A DNA stretch of 64,000 nucleotides from Aldrovandia affinis (GCA_029706075.1 JAINUG010000132.1:2366001-2430000), one strand, 5' to 3'; counted from the first letter of the stretch, positions 12,316-24,934 are shown. Translations and numbers: made by a program. Notes: generated from the sequence alone by a model not told the origin.

Positions 12316-12545
12316 CAGGGGTGCCCAAGTTCGATCCTGGAGATCTACTGGGTGTGCAGGCTTTTGTTCCAGCCCTTCACTAACACACCTGATTTTAACA
12401 CTCATTGCCTTGACGAGCAGTTGATTCGTGGAATCAGGTGTTAGTGAAGTGATTCATGGAATCAGGAGTGTTAACAAAAGTGAAGCGCTGGAACAAAAGC
12501 CTGCACACCCAGTAGATCTCCAGGACCGAACTTGGGCACTCCCTG
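12316..12545. mobile_element. hAT-type MITE upstream of casp10 exon 1
   Basis: Ends are CAGGGGTGCCCAAGTTCG and, in reverse complement, CAGGGAGTGCCCAAGTTCG. Perfect 8-bp target duplication GTCTAGGT at 12308-12315 and 12546-12553. The whole element is nearly one long inverted repeat. Its counterpart at 43819-44035 shows that it inserted before the duplication. Confidence 0.93.
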
Positions 12546-12926
12546 GTCTAGGTTTTTGTTGCAACCAGTGCGTTACATCAGTGATCCATTAGTTCCCCTC
12601 ATTTGAAGATGTCAATGTCTAATTGGAGATTGACAGTGCCAACTTGTATGCTAGTGCTGTACATTTACTAGGCAAAACAATTTAATTAAAACCATTTGAC
12701 CCACAGAGCGCTTGAGGTTGAAAACATCGCGATGCGTGTAAACAGCGAAAATATCTGTCACTGTAAGCGACCATAACAATATAAAGTAGCCTTTTAAAGC
12801 TAAGCATCGGTGCTGTGTTCATTTTAAATGTGGCACGTTTATCCTACCTTCCACGTACCAGCCATACCTCTGGTCCCGAGAATGCTTATGTCGGATGATA
12901 CTGTAGTTAGAATTGTACCGTTTGTA

Positions 12927-13560
12927 TTAGGTAATGGAAGGGGAGGTATAACGGCAGCTACATCTATAACTTAAACATTGTACAGTCTGCGCTTTACAAG
13001 ATGGATTTAGCACTCGCAACAGCTGCCGAAAATTGAACACGATTTGTGGAGATAATTTGCGATAAAAAAGAAATACAAATTCTGCGCCACAATCACGTGA
13101 CAATTCATGACGCATACATTTCACTTTCACTTTCCATTAGGTGACGATACCGGTAATTTATTAATTTAATAATTTATGAACTTATAAAAACCGCTTTCGG
13201 CGTCCTCGTAACAAAGGCACTGTAAACAAGTAAAAGTAAAATTATATGCAAAAAATATGCAATTTAACACGCTTTATTTTAACATGTCTGTATAAAACCA
13301 TTCGCCATTTTCTATTCCCCGTTCACACTCTCGTCGATCTCTGCGCTTTACAAGCTTGGTTTTTAGTACTCGCAACAGTTGTCGAAAATTGAACACGATT
13401 TGTGGAGATAATTCTGCGCCACAATCACGTGACAATTCATGACGCATACATTTCACTTATTAATTTGTTAATTTATAAAATCCGCTTTCGGTGTCCTCGT
13501 AACAAAGGCACTATAAACAAGTCAAGGTAAAATAGTATGCAAAGAAACTTAAATTCACTT
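12927..13560 (-). promoter_or_regulatory. casp10 promoter-side tandem repeat, arm 1
   Basis: Two diverged tandem units, about 12980-13220 and 13340-13520, each containing the motif CACGTGACAATTCATGACGC. The same unit is present several times in the other arm (36290-38079 and 42058-43450). It lies 0.7-1.3 kb upstream of the casp10 start and carries an ISRE in the first unit only. The transcription start cannot be placed by eye. Confidence 0.6.
13119..13134 (-). promoter_or_regulatory. ISRE / IRF element upstream of casp10
   Basis: On the minus strand reads GAAAGTGAAAGTGAAA, three perfect GAAA cores at the GAAANN spacing bound by IRF factors and ISGF3. It lies about 850 bases upstream of the casp10 start codon and is conserved at 37928-37943 and 43291-43306 in the other arm. 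Confidence 0.75.
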
Positions 13561-13895
13561 CGGATTTAGATTATCACAACGAAACGTTTTGCGCTACATT
13601 GGCAACATTATCTTACAAACCAGAGATACGTCACCTGTTGATTTATGCGGGGTTCAGGTACCAGCAGGTAATTACTGTCCACTGATGCACCTGTTTATGC
13701 CCGCGTCGCGAACGAGAACACCGGCAATAGCGAGGAACTGGGCGCCCTGATCAAACTGGAACGAGTGTTAAACTAGTATAGGCAGAAGGCACTACAGTAC
13801 TTTCCGGTTCCGGAGGTGAGAAGGAGGTGATCAATCCCCATTATTTAAAAAAACAGTTTTTTAATAATAATTGATCTAATATTATGTAATGAGTG

Positions 13896-14457
13896 CTAAA
13901 TTAGGTAAAATCCAACAGAAAATCTGGAATGGGACCTCAGTAACTAAAGTGTAGCCCAAACAAGTTAGGGGAAATAGCATATATTTCCTCTGTTTTCTTT
14001 TAAAAGGCAGATAATAAGACCATGGCCACTGTTACAAAATATAATAAATAGGCAGAGCAGCTACACAAATGGTTAGAACAGAATAAATTAAATACACAAC
14101 ACCCAAAAGCACTGCACAATAAGGTCCAATAATGTAAGTATTCAATAACAATACAATAATAAGAATGCAAAAAGCAATGGGATTTCACGGCAAATTAGTA
14201 CACACGTGACTATTAAACAGTAGCCGGTCTGTTTAGATATGCAATTTTCATTAGAAAGGCTGTCACTGCAGGAAGGCATTCGTTTTTGAACGAATCCTTT
14301 TGGTGAACGAAATTAGAACTGACTCACCTCCGTGTCAGATTTGTTACTTGGGGTAATCTCTCATTTGGTTAACTGCCATTTGTTGAAACTGCAGCGGCGA
14401 CACATAACCATTTTCACCACTAGTCTCTAGTCTTTATTAGACAGTAGTCAATGACAG
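13896..14457. other. Arm-1 junction region
   Basis: Inverted-duplication homology stops near 13895 (partner 35740). No gene seen. A 34-base piece of the hAT transposase gene (matching 16018-16053) sits at 14243-14276, and the region ends abruptly at a truncated H2B. The partner arm has 3.7 kb here. Confidence 0.6.
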
Positions 14458-14488
14458 CACCGTCACCAAGTACACCAGCTCAAAGTAA
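14458..14488 (+). pseudogene. 3' remnant of a histone H2B gene
   Basis: Only the last eight codons (VTKYTSSK) and the stop at 14486-14488 remain. The rest of the gene and its promoter are missing. Downstream sequence, including the stem-loop, matches the H2B at 18276-18650 and, inverted, the H2B at 32406-32032. The break lies at the edge of the inverted duplication. Confidence 0.9.
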
Positions 14489-14509
14489 ATCTTACGAACC
14501 TAAACCAAA

Positions 14510-14525
14510 GGCTCTTTTAAGAGCC
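14510..14525 (+). terminator. Histone stem-loop left behind by the broken H2B
   Basis: GGCTCTTTTAAGAGCC is perfect, followed by CAACAAGAGGC, the downstream element of the H2B genes. It is now without a coding region. Confidence 0.92.
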
Positions 14526-15329
14526 ATCCACACTTTCAACAAGAGGCTAATCCCATGTACTTGTTTACACGAGGGAACTCGAACTATGCCAGGGTTTTGA
14601 TTGTAATTGCAGGACCTTTATACTTGTACTTATGTCGCCTATCATGGACGACAGGATTTGTGAATGAATATTTTATATATATCCCAATGTTTTCCAGAGT
14701 TTAAAGATAGTGTTATTCCATACTCCATGGGTGCATGTAAGCCTCCTGTGGCATCCCTTACAGGAACTTGAAACTCTACTTTGATTAAACGTATGGCTAA
14801 AGTAACTGAAGTAATGCTGTACTTGGTTCTCTCATGCATTTTACATGATTTTTGGACATTCTGCTTCATCCAATCCTCGTATAAGCTTCGAACTTTGCAA
14901 ACAGGTTGAACATATTACCCACTTTCCATAAAGCCTACATAAACACAAAACGTGCCATGACTCAGCGGCCATCTTGCATATAGCGAATTATATATTTTTT
15001 GGAAGTATTTTCTCTGGATCTGACGTTCTTATAATTTCCACATATTGTACAAAGGTTGAAAACACCACCACCACAACATTGGTTGTTTATTGTTTCATTT
15101 ATACACGTATGGTTATTTATACGTCTAACTTTCTCATCTGTATAGCTATCAGTATTTGCATCTAGGCTTAGACTTTGATATTAAGGTACCGTTTTTAGTA
15201 TATTTCAGTTTATTTATTTGCTTGCTTTATGGTGCTTTGTATGAATGTAAAACTGCATCGTTGTCGTGGGCTCTATTGAATGCATGCATTCATGATAATC
15301 TTTAAGATTGAGTGATTTCTCCGTGATTT

Positions 15330-15600
15330 CCACTAGATGGGGAAAGAGGGCTTTAAAAGGACGACTGAATCCCAAATGGCTCACACACTGGGAGTGAGTG
15401 CACAAACAATTGATTTTGGGACACCCAATACTCACGACCGTCCGCCACAGCTACATAGTGAATATCCGTCGGACAAACTCGTCGCTGCCAGTCACAGTGC
15501 TTGATGTGTGGACAAGAACAAAGGAATAACAGGAAGTTTTGACTTAATTCTGAAATTATGTTAAGCATTTATGAAGACGTGACCACAAACAATTAAAGTG
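15330..15600. repeat. Dispersed repeat beside hAT remnant, copy 1
   Basis: About 270 bases containing GACCGTCCGCCACAGCTACA. Direct copy at 19680-19990, inverted copy at 31060-31370. In copies 1 and 3 it adjoins hAT transposase remains, so it may be non-coding hAT sequence. No protein. Confidence 0.7.
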
Positions 15601-15744
15601 TTTTTATTTTTAGTTTATATATGAGTTCTGTGACATAAAATCTTTTCATATTATACACATTTCATGGCTCAGTCTATCTAAAGCATCAGTAGCCCATTAC
15701 AGCATCAGTCTTCTGTCTCTGTGTGCAAAACCCCTAAACAAATT

Positions 15745-16770
15745 AATCCATATCTAGCCCAGTTGTTATGGCCTTCTCATCAGCCAGAATCACCAAGTTT
15801 CTCTTTCTCTCATGTAACATTGTGCAACAGAAGGGGTTAGGACACGGGACAAAGTGGAGAAAAGAGCTGCAGATAATGCGCAGGCTGCAGATGATGCTCC
15901 AATCACAAGTGTAGTTACATAGAGAGGATGCTCAGGAACTCTTGCAGGTGTTTGCAAATGGTGGAGAGGTCTGCAACAGCGGAGGTGAACTTATTTTCCA
16001 ACATGACTTTTGCAACACAAATTTCATTATAAAGGCTGTCACTGCAGGCAGGACCTGCCAGCTTCTGCAGGGGACTCAACAAGGCAACCTGAGTCAGAAA
16101 GATGTTTTAGGATTTGGGTGGTCATAAATTCTGCATACAACTGACTAAGATCAAGGAGACTAATCAGGTATTCCTCAGGAATACCATTGCACACAAACCT
16201 AGTCATAATTGAAAGATTTTCCACATTGCATCTGTCTCTGGTTCCATTACTTTTAATGTTAAACCCTACATGATGTGCATTATTATATTTCTGTTTCACA
16301 ATGATTTAATTTGGCATGTGTTTGGATGTGTATTTTGCATTTTGAGGAATACTTTTTGTAATTTCATTAAGTTTGGGGTCCTTCGCTAGAGTGCATTCAA
16401 AACGTTTTAGGAAGAGGTCAGCTGTTCACCATCAACATCACTATGCGCCCTTTCCAGGCTGCCATGAAGAGGAAGCTCATTAACCGCAAGGAACTTAACT
16501 ACTTCTCCAATGCTTTTTATATAATATCTATTTTTTTTATATCTGGGTGGGCCCCAGGAGTCTTGCAATAGTTTCCCCAGTTGCCTCACTTTGTTGCATT
16601 TGAGACCAAGCTAACGCACTCTTCAAATGACATTGACTAGATGCGTGCTTGCTGAATCCCTTGTCTTTCTCCAACGCAGTTTTCCAATAATTAAATCCTT
16701 GCTTGTTAAAAACTGTCTCTGTCATTACATGCACCAAATTTACCACAGGGGAAACAGAGGCATGCATCTA
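15745..16770 (-). pseudogene. Degenerate hAT transposase (ZMYM1-like)
   Basis: Read on the minus strand, broken frames give in order a TTF-type zinc-finger segment (FNYWKTALEKDKGFSKHASS at about 16700-16640), VKFLAVNELPLHGSLERA (near 16500), and toward 15800 the C-terminal hAT dimerisation segment. Stops and frameshifts separate the pieces. The C-terminal part matches the plus-strand copy at 30509-30919. Confidence 0.8.
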
Positions 16771-17145
16771 GCTTTGCAGTGTACTCCAGCCATGGTCTCC
16801 AGGTACCAGTCCGGGTTGAATGCCATGCAGTCTGGCCAAAGTTATGCTTAGGGAAAACTAGGGTGGGCTGTGACGGTGAAACACTAAAAACACAGGGTCC
16901 ATCTAGTTTGAAGGTTTTTACCGTATTTCACCGAGGACATACTTTAAAAACCACATTATTAAAGCCATCTCTAAATCATTTTTGTCCACCAACTAATAGT
17001 TTGGGTCTCAAACATTTAATTCGTTATTTTAAACGTGTGAATGACTGACCTGGCAGGCTACTATGCTATCGATAGCCATGTGAGCTAGCTACGATGTCAA
17101 CCCTGGCCTGAACAACAAGCTACATGTAAATATAAATATATAAAT
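16771..17145. other. Unassigned
   Basis: No gene or element recognised. Short open frames only. Confidence 0.5.
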
Positions 17146-17235
17146 ATACGCCATTTAGCAGACGCTTTTATCCAAAGCGACTTACAGTAGTGAATGCATA
17201 CATTTTCAGTATATGTGGCCCCAGTGGGTGAGTGT
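17146..17235 (-). mobile_element. SINE family C tail fragment
   Basis: Begins CATTTAGCAGACGCTTTTAT and runs into GGCCCCAGTGGG, the tail half of the SINE seen whole at 59858-60005. The tRNA-like head is missing. Confidence 0.75.
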
Positions 17236-17504
17236 GTGTGAGATATACTAGGCTAAATTTATATTTCTGCGGCTTAAGTTTTTTAATCGAATGATGAGTG
17301 TTCAAAATGAGAGTACGATCAAAAAAAAATAATGGACTGCTTTTATATAGCGATTTTCAGGATACTCAAAGCGCTTTACAGGGAGGCCGGTGGGAACACC
17401 CCCCAACCACAGCCAATGTGCAGCACCGACGTGAGTGACGCGCTGCAACCATTTTGCGCCAGAACGCACTTTATGCATCGGTTGTGGTGTAGAATTACAT
17501 TACA

Positions 17505-17645
17505 TTACATTACAGGCATTTGGCAGACGCTCTTATCCAGAGCGACGTACAACAAAGTGTTAACCGTAGTCAAGAACAGTTTAGCTGAAAGCCACCCTAG
17601 TGGGAAGTACAGTTCCTGGGTGCTAGGAGCAACCACATAGTTAAA
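17505..17645 (-). mobile_element. SINE fragment with (TTACA)n tail
   Basis: TTACA repeats (a TGTAA tail on the minus strand) precede a tail hairpin GCTCTTATCCAGAGC. The TGTAA repeats and the GGATA-loop hairpin are the 3' signature of UnaL2-type L2 LINEs and the SINEs they mobilise. Confidence 0.7.
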
Positions 17646-18109
17646 CTAGGACCCTGTAGGTAAATCTGTAACCACAATTCAGAGGTAGCAATAACGCAAT
17701 AGAAAAGGGAATTACTGAGGCAATTAAACTGGGATGAGTGCATTTGATATTTTAGTTATTTTACTTATTCAATTTTGTATTCTTTTCGTAGCTTGTATTT
17801 GGCTCTGGTAAGATGTATATATCATTGTATATGAATTTAGTCTTTGCATGTAGTGATGACTATGTCACTTAAGTATGTATATAATATGAATATTTAGTCA
17901 TTACTGCTCTATATTCTTTGTCAAAGTTAATAAAACGTGTTCTCAATATAGCCATGGCCTTTGCTTACAATGTAGGCGATTGCATTCATTTAATCAGACA
18001 ATAAAAACTACACCAAGTGAAGAAAATATAAAGCTCGCGCGATAAAAATGTATTTGTGCTAAAGAGGGCCTTGGGTTATGTTTTGGATTCTACTGCCCGC
18101 GAAATTCAG

Positions 18110-18209
18110 CCAATAGAATTTGAATATAATATGGTGGGTTGGCAACTTCCAATCCTCCAATGAGAATCGGTGCTGCTTCGGTGGGTAAGAAAGGCATGCT
18201 AATTTGCAT
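18110..18209 (+). promoter_or_regulatory. H2B promoter: three CCAAT boxes and octamer
   Basis: CCAAT at 18110-18114, 18149-18153 and 18157-18161, and the octamer ATTTGCAT at 18202-18209, 67 bases before the start. The octamer, bound by Oct-1, drives S-phase H2B expression. All three complete H2B genes in the window keep it. Confidence 0.8.
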
Positions 18210-18260
18210 ACATGCCTAATATATTGCAGAAACGCTACGAATGCTCCATTCCTTTCTTGA

Positions 18261-18650
<390 letters not shown>

Positions 18651-18675
18651 ATCTTATTACAACAAACAAACCAAA

Positions 18676-18691
18676 GGCTCTTTTAAGAGCC
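18676..18691 (+). terminator. Histone stem-loop of H2B copy 1
   Basis: GGCTCTTTTAAGAGCC, 26 bases after the stop, with the CAACAAGAGGCAAAT downstream element at about 18703-18717. Confidence 0.95.
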
Positions 18692-18883
18692 ATCCACACT
18701 TTCAACAAGAGGCAAATCCCATGTACTTTACGCGAGGAAACTCGAACTATGCCAACGGAAGATCAAAACTTCCAAATATCCAATAGGACCTCGAATGATT
18801 TGCAACACAATGTAGCAATGTACATAGTAACAGTAATGTAGCCTGAGGCGTGCGTCACAGTTGTCTTTTGAGCAACGGTATTG

Positions 18884-18891
18884 TGACGTCA
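18884..18891 (+). promoter_or_regulatory. CRE in an orphan promoter-like block
   Basis: Perfect TGACGTCA about 230 bases after the H2B stop, followed by a TATA-like CCTTTTATCAG. The surrounding block (about 18750-18960) is mirrored at 28575-28755, but no gene follows in either direction. Confidence 0.45.
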
Positions 18892-19279
18892 TGCAAGCAG
18901 GGGTATGCCTTTTATCAGAGGATGTTGCCCTGCATCTGTTCTGACATGTTGCCAAAGCAACCAGTTTAAGTGTTAATCCCGTTGAGTTGTAGAATCCCTA
19001 TATGATCCCAGGAAAATGGCCATTTAACCGTTTTATATTTATTATTTTGTCCAGAACAAATTCAATTCTTAGATGTATTTCAAAGAAGTAATTGTCAATA
19101 AGCCAGCTCATTAGGCTCCGAAGCCTGAAGGCCATAAACCTCCTAGGACACATTTGTCACAACGTTATAAGCATGTTGTGATTAGTCATTACTTGCCATG
19201 TGTGGTATCTAAATTGCAATGTCCATGTCCACGCAGCACCCAAAATTGAGGTATTTTGCATACATGGCATTGACGCTTG

Positions 19280-19990
19280 AGCCTCCAAGAGCATAATTCA
19301 CAGGGTTTTGATTTTCCTTTGCAGGACCTTGTACTTATGTTGCCTATCATGGACTACAGGATTAGTGGATGAATATATATATATATATCCCTTTTACTGC
19401 TAGCCAATCACTGATAGTCTATAACGGGCGGCTGTGATGATATAACTGGAGTTTCTCTACTGTATTTTATTTGGATTTTATTCTGATTCTTCTCATGTAT
19501 CCTGTGTGTGGGAGGGGGAGGGGGAGGGGGAAGGGGGATTTCAAAATCACAATTACAATGGTTGTACTGTACCACTTATTTGAAATAAAAACATTTAATT
19601 ACAAAAAAAATTATATATATATATCCCAATGTTTTCCAGAGTTTAAAAGATAGTGTTATTCCATACTTTATGGGTGCGTGATTTCCACTAGATGGGGAAA
19701 GAGGGCTTTAAAAGGACGACTGAATCCCAAATGGCTCACACACTGGGAGTGAGTGCACAAACAATTGATTTTGGGACACAGAAATACTCACGACCGTCCG
19801 CCACAGCTACATAGTGAATATCCGTCGGACAAACTCGTCGCTGCCAGTCACAGTGCTTGATGTGTGGACCAGAACAAAGGAATAACAGGAAGTTTTGACT
19901 TGTGTTAAAATTGTTGAGACAGTGGTTGAACAATTCTGAAATTATCTTAAGCATTTATGAAGACGTGGCCCCAAACAATTAGTGTTATTT
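19280..19990. repeat. Third copy of the H2B-downstream spacer
   Basis: Shares order and sequence with 14580-15600, with deletions, and with 31060-31900 inverted, including the dispersed repeat at 19680-19990. A GGGGGA tract lies at 19510-19535. No gene. Confidence 0.7.
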
Positions 19991-20489
19991 TTTATTTCCG
20001 TATCATTCAAATCTACTCCTAAACAAGTAGAAAATAAAGTAAAATTAGCTAGGGACAGCTTAGCTTCACTTTTTGCACAATGACAATGTATTTTACACCG
20101 TAAGGGGAAGCATACACAAATAATATAGCAAGAGGCCCAAAATGAATCCCTGTGGAAATCCATATATGATATCGACATTGTTGAAATGGTATCTCCTCGG
20201 GAAATGTGCAATTGTTTCTTTGTCAGACAATATTAAATCCAACTGAGTGCTGTGCCTGAGAGACCCACCCATTATTCAAGGCGATGGAGCAAAATTGCAT
20301 GATCTACCGGATTGAAAACAGGTCAAATCCAATAATACAAGAACAGATACACCCAGATAAAGATACAGATACACTTGAAAAAAGACAGATACACTCCTAT
20401 ATTTCGGAACCAAAATTCGCTGCCAGAGCTGGATTTCGCAAACTGTCAGTGGTGGAGACAATGGGGACTTATATCTGTCATCACAAATG

Positions 20490-20700
20490 AATTACTTGTG
20501 AAAATGTGTACAGTTCAGCTCCGAAAAAACAAAAACTACTAGGGTCACGATTCCGAGAGAGGTGACTACAATGACACGTGATGCTATGTTTTGGAATATT
20601 TTACCAGAGGGTCTCAAAACAACCAATGACTTTAACAGCTTATCGTCTAAATTAAAAACGTGGCTAAAACAGAAAGAAAATGGCAACCATTAAACGTTTT
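20490..20700 (+). pseudogene. LINE ORF2 C-terminal fragment
   Basis: Reading TMTRDAMFWNILPEGLKTTN... then LSSKLKTWLKQKENGNH and stop, the W-x-LP...K-LK-WL ending typical of fish non-LTR retrotransposon ORF2 proteins. 5'-truncated. Confidence 0.55.
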
Positions 20701-21511
20701 TAATTTTGTACAGTCATGTAATGATTTTTCTCAACCAAATGTTATATGAGTATGGATGTATGCAAGATTAGTACTATGTATGTGTTTTATTATCACATAT
20801 GCAATATTGTTTTGGCAAGAAATAACATAAACGTGACTCCTTTTATCTGTAATGTATCGATATTGTTCTTTCATGTTTTGTGTTTCATGGGCAATTTATC
20901 TTAGTCGTCTACTTTGGAACTACCGATGGTTATCGTGAACATTTTAATTGCAATTTGTCCCTAATAAATGAATGAATAAATACATAATGTTTTTGTTTTT
21001 AAAGAAAAACAACAACCAAGTCCCACGGGTAGAGTTTAGGAGTCAGAGAAACAGGTTAAGTTACTGGCAGTGCTCCACCGCCAGCGTTCACAAACAAATT
21101 AATTACGTGCATTTCTGTTAATATAATGTGCTAAATAATATTTCATGAACCACCGAACCTGTGGTGACACTACAAGACGTCGGTATCATATGGTGTTGAA
21201 ATCTCAAAACAGTACCTTGCCGGCAATCGCGTGTGCTGTGTGCTTTAATGCCCACAAGAGAGGTTGGGTTTAAAACTCCAACTTGGACATTTCAGGAATC
21301 ATATAGTCGTTCCTGGCTTCACGTGGGCCTTCTGCCAACGGCAAACAAACAATGATAAAGTGAATCGCCCGTTTGTGAGTTTTAAAATGTGAATCTTGTG
21401 AGAAAAGCTCAACGCACGGCTCCTTGTCTCTACCAAGTGGCGACGTTTTGGACAAATGGTAAGAAAATACCTCAAGTTTGCAAATGATGCAGAAGCTTAG
21501 CGTAAAAGGAA
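20701..21511. other. Unassigned spacer before H1
   Basis: No gene recognised. Homology to the left-edge histone pair begins at about 21512. Confidence 0.5.
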
Positions 21512-21593
21512 ATGCCTTTGCTCAACATCCCCCGGGTTTTCCGCGTGTAAAGCCACTAGACGGTCCCTTATTTGCTCAATATTAGCGAGGAGA

Positions 21594-21600
21594 AAACACA
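21594..21600 (+). promoter_or_regulatory. H1 box (AAACACA), second H1
   Basis: AAACACA 167 bases upstream of the H1 start, matching the element at 1957-1951. Confidence 0.7.
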
Positions 21601-21766
21601 ACGGCAAAGAATTTTCGGAAGCGGACAAGCGCAGTGTGGGACAGGTTGAGTCTACACGGTCCTCATGCGCCGTTTAAGCACACCCCCTGCCGCGTGAGCA
21701 GCTCAAACAGAACAGCAAGCCTGACTGTGAGCGCGAGGAATCGAATCGAATCGAATCGGAAGAGAA

Positions 21767-22402
21767 ATGGCAGAAGTTGCACCAGCTCCGGCAGCAGCCG
21801 CCCCGGCTAAGGCTCCCAAGAAGAAAGCAGCACCCAAGCCCAAGAAAGCAGGGCCCAGCGTAAGTGACTTGATCGTGAAGATCGTGTCCGCCTCCAAGGA
21901 GAGGAGCGGAGTGTCCCTTGCTGCCTTGAAGAAAGGTCTGGCAGCCGACAGCTACGATGTGGAGAAAAACAACACCCGCATCAAGATGGCAGTTAAGAGC
22001 CTGGTGACCAAGGGGACCCTGCTGCAGACCAAGGGCACTGGCGCCTCCGGGTCCTTTAAGCTGAACAAAAAGGCAGATGCGGTTGCGAAGAAGAAGCCCG
22101 CCAAGAAAGAAGCCCCGAAACCTAAGGTGGCCGCGAAGAAGCCACTGGCGAAGAAGCCGCTAGCGAAGAAGGCGAAGAAGCCGGCAGCAAAGAAACCTGC
22201 TCCCAAAAAGTCGCCAAAGAAGGTGACAAAGACGGTTGCAGCGAAGAAGGCGGCGAAGAGCCCAAAGAAAGCCAAGAAGCCCGCAGCTAAGAAGGTCAAG
22301 ACTCCCCAGAAAGCCAAGGTAGTAGCCAAGGTAGCCAAAGCAAAGGCCGCCAAGCCCAAAGCAGCCAAACCTGCCAAGAAAGCGGCTCCCAAGAAGAAGT
22401 GA
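21767..22402 (+). CDS. Linker histone H1, second copy
   Basis: 211 residues with the same architecture as the H1 at 1158-1793: Ala/Pro/Lys N-tail, winged-helix globular domain at about residues 29-103, and a Lys-rich C-tail with repeated AKKPLAKK and KSPKK motifs. Four substitutions separate the two proteins. The start codon is preceded by a short GAATC direct repeat (three units at about 21738-21757) that the left copy has only once. It forms a head-to-tail pair with the H2A gene 0.97 kb downstream. Confidence 0.97.
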   Translation: MAEVAPAPAAAAPAKAPKKKAAPKPKKAGPSVSDLIVKIVSASKERSGVSLAALKKGLAADSYDVEKNNTRIKMAVKSLVTKGTLLQTKGTGASGSFKLNKKADAVAKKKPAKKEAPKPKVAAKKPLAKKPLAKKAKKPAAKKPAPKKSPKKVTKTVAAKKAAKSPKKAKKPAAKKVKTPQKAKVVAKVAKAKAAKPKAAKPAKKAAPKKK

Positions 22403-22435
22403 GCACACAAATATACACCGTTTTCAGCCAACAAA

Positions 22436-22451
22436 GGCTCTTTTAAGAGCC
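22436..22451 (+). terminator. Histone stem-loop of second H1
   Basis: GGCTCTTTTAAGAGCC, 34 bases after the stop, same spacing as in the left copy. The AAAGCGCAAA downstream element follows. Confidence 0.95.
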
Positions 22452-22609
22452 ACCCAAAACTTCTCTAAAGCGCAAACATCTTCCATTGTCGCTCGCTCGC
22501 GCACAGCACATATATGCATAATGTAACTACAACGATATATCTTCAGCCAACACATTTTAAGAATTAGTCTTGAGCATGCTGAAAGCACAGATCCACCAAG
22601 TCGGATTGA

Positions 22610-22783
22610 TTCAAGATTTATTTATTGTCATTGTACTGCTACAACGAAATTAACACAACACTCCTAGTGGGGCTCCAATATAAAATAGAAATAAATACAA
22701 AATAGACATGGGGGCAAAGTTCGATACACTGTACATACACACACACACACACACTTATTTAAGAAGACTATTATAAATTATAC
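22610..22783. mobile_element. Retroposon-like insertion in the H1-H2A spacer
   Basis: 174 bases beginning TCAAGATTTATTTATTGTCA and containing a (CA)n tract near 22736-22754. The left-edge spacer has the uninterrupted site (near 920-950), so this is a later insertion. Family unknown. Confidence 0.6.
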
Positions 22784-23290
22784 CGTAGCATATGCTCAAC
22801 TAAGCTAGCCGGCTCGCAGGTAGTTTTTGTGAACTCAAAATAGTTTTGATCTCAATGAAGTCCATATCAATACATTTACTTCGACTTAGTTGATATTGAG
22901 TGGCGTTCCTATCACCTGGAAAGACGCCCCAGAGTTCAGGCCAAGCACTTTAGTTATTTAAAGGAGTGTGTTGATGTGTCTGATATGTTTGCAACAGGGA
23001 TGAAGTAGAAAGGACTGGCCATACGTTCATGCAATAATATCAATCAGCATATGTGTGACATCTTACCATGTATTAGTGCACATTTTGTAAGTCGCTCTGG
23101 ATAAGTCTGCAAATGAGACCACAATTAAGTCTGGCCACAATTAAAATTGGAATCTGAAACCCTGAAACGTAATAGCCTTAATAGCTTAGCGAGCAACATT
23201 GTAGCATTAGTCAAATTCATTGTTGGCGCTGGAAATAGGCGCAAAAGTTGTTCTCAAATGTGATTGGCTTAAATCCCATCCAAGCTCTAA

Positions 23291-23319
23291 CCAATGGATG
23301 CATAGGGCGTTGCTATAAG
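23291..23319 (+). promoter_or_regulatory. H2A core promoter
   Basis: CCAAT at 23291-23295 and TATAAG at 23314-23319, 55 bases before the start codon. Confidence 0.75.
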
Positions 23320-23367
23320 AATGACACTCGTCAATTGGCGCTATTTCGTTTTGACTAACACAAGTAA

Positions 23368-23760
<393 letters not shown>

Positions 23761-23795
23761 TTCTTGTAACACTCCATGCTGACCCGAAACCCGAA

Positions 23796-23811
23796 GGCTC
23801 TTTTAAGAGCC
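23796..23811 (+). terminator. Histone stem-loop of H2A
   Basis: GGCTCTTTTAAGAGCC, 36 bases after the H2A stop. Confidence 0.95.
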
Positions 23812-23994
23812 AACCACATCTCCAATAAGACCGCAAAACTGCCATTTCTATCTATTCTACGCCGTGACCATAACACATGACTACCCGTTAAAACCCAATC
23901 GGTACATCAGGGTTTCTTGACCCTTGCCTCCCAATTGGCGTGTAATAATGTACATGTTTATTGTATGTACGTAGAGACGTATATAATACATCTG

Positions 23995-24330
23995 CGTATA
24001 TAATAATACATTTTATTTGTTATGCGCCTTTCAAGAAACCCAAGGTCGCAGTACAGTGGGAGGAGTAGATAAAAGTTACATAAAACATACATTTAAGCAG
24101 ATACAAGCACAAAAACGGAGACAACACAGGAACCACAGAAACTAAACAAAGGTTTTAGAAAACAGATGAGTTTTGAGGGCGGCTTTGAAACTGTCCAGGG
24201 TTGGGGCTTGGCGAATCTCTATGGGGAGAGAGTTCCAGAGGGTGGGTGCTGCCACACTGTAGGCTCTGTCCCCAAAGGTGCGGGGGATGGAGAGCAGACC
24301 CGTGTCCGAGGACCGCAATCTCCGAGATGG
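23995..24330 (-). mobile_element. LINE-derived 3' fragment
   Basis: Begins with ATTTTATTTGTTATGCGCC and contains GGGGAGAGAGTTCCAGAG and CTGCCACACTGTAGGCTC, sequence often repeated in fish genomes as the 3' part of LINEs in this orientation. No intact frame. A (TATGTA)n tract follows at 24333-24370. Confidence 0.5.
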
Positions 24331-24331
24331 A

Positions 24332-24363
<32 letters not shown>

Positions 24364-24374
24364 GTATATATATT

Positions 24375-24575
24375 ATTACATTTACATCTTCGGCATTTAG
24401 CATTTAGCAGATGCTCTTACCCTGAGCGACTTGGTTTACTTGTTTTTTAACGTACAGTCCATTTATACAGCTGGATATTTTTTACTGAAGTAATTCAGGT
24501 TGAGTACTTTACTCAAGGGTACAATGGCAGTGCCCCACCTGGGAATCGAATCTGCAACCTCTGTTACAAGTCCAG
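24375..24575 (-). mobile_element. SINE family A
   Basis: Minus-strand SINE: tail at the left, with the ACAGCTGGATATTTTTTACT body and a GGGAATCGAATCTGCAACC tRNA-like B-box region at the right. Same family as 52425-52645 and 58638-58860. Confidence 0.8.
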
Positions 24576-24589
24576 TTATAATATACATG

Positions 24590-24730
24590 CCATTTAGCAG
24601 ACACTTTTATCCAAAGCGACTTACAGTAGTGAGTGCATACATTATTCAGCATATGTGGTCCCAGTGGGAAACGAACCCACAACCTAAGCGTTGTCAGCGC
24701 CATGCTCTACCTACTGAGCAACACGGTTTC
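24590..24730 (-). mobile_element. SINE family C
   Basis: Tail CATTTAGCAGACACTTTTAT at the left. tRNA-like head at the right with B box (GAACCCACAACC) and A box region ending TACTGAGCA on the plus strand. Confidence 0.8.
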
Positions 24731-24934
24731 ATAACCATTACAGTTATTAGTGTATTGTAAATCGAAACGACGCAACTGAAAATAACCGATCAAACATTGC
24801 TTCAGAGGGCTTCTTTGTATTGTGAAGTATTTTAACCCGTTATCATCGATGTAAATACATTTTTTATTTTGCAATAAAACGTAGGCCAGGAGTGAGGTTT
24901 GAATTTAGGTGGCAGAGGACGCTGATGAAACGAC

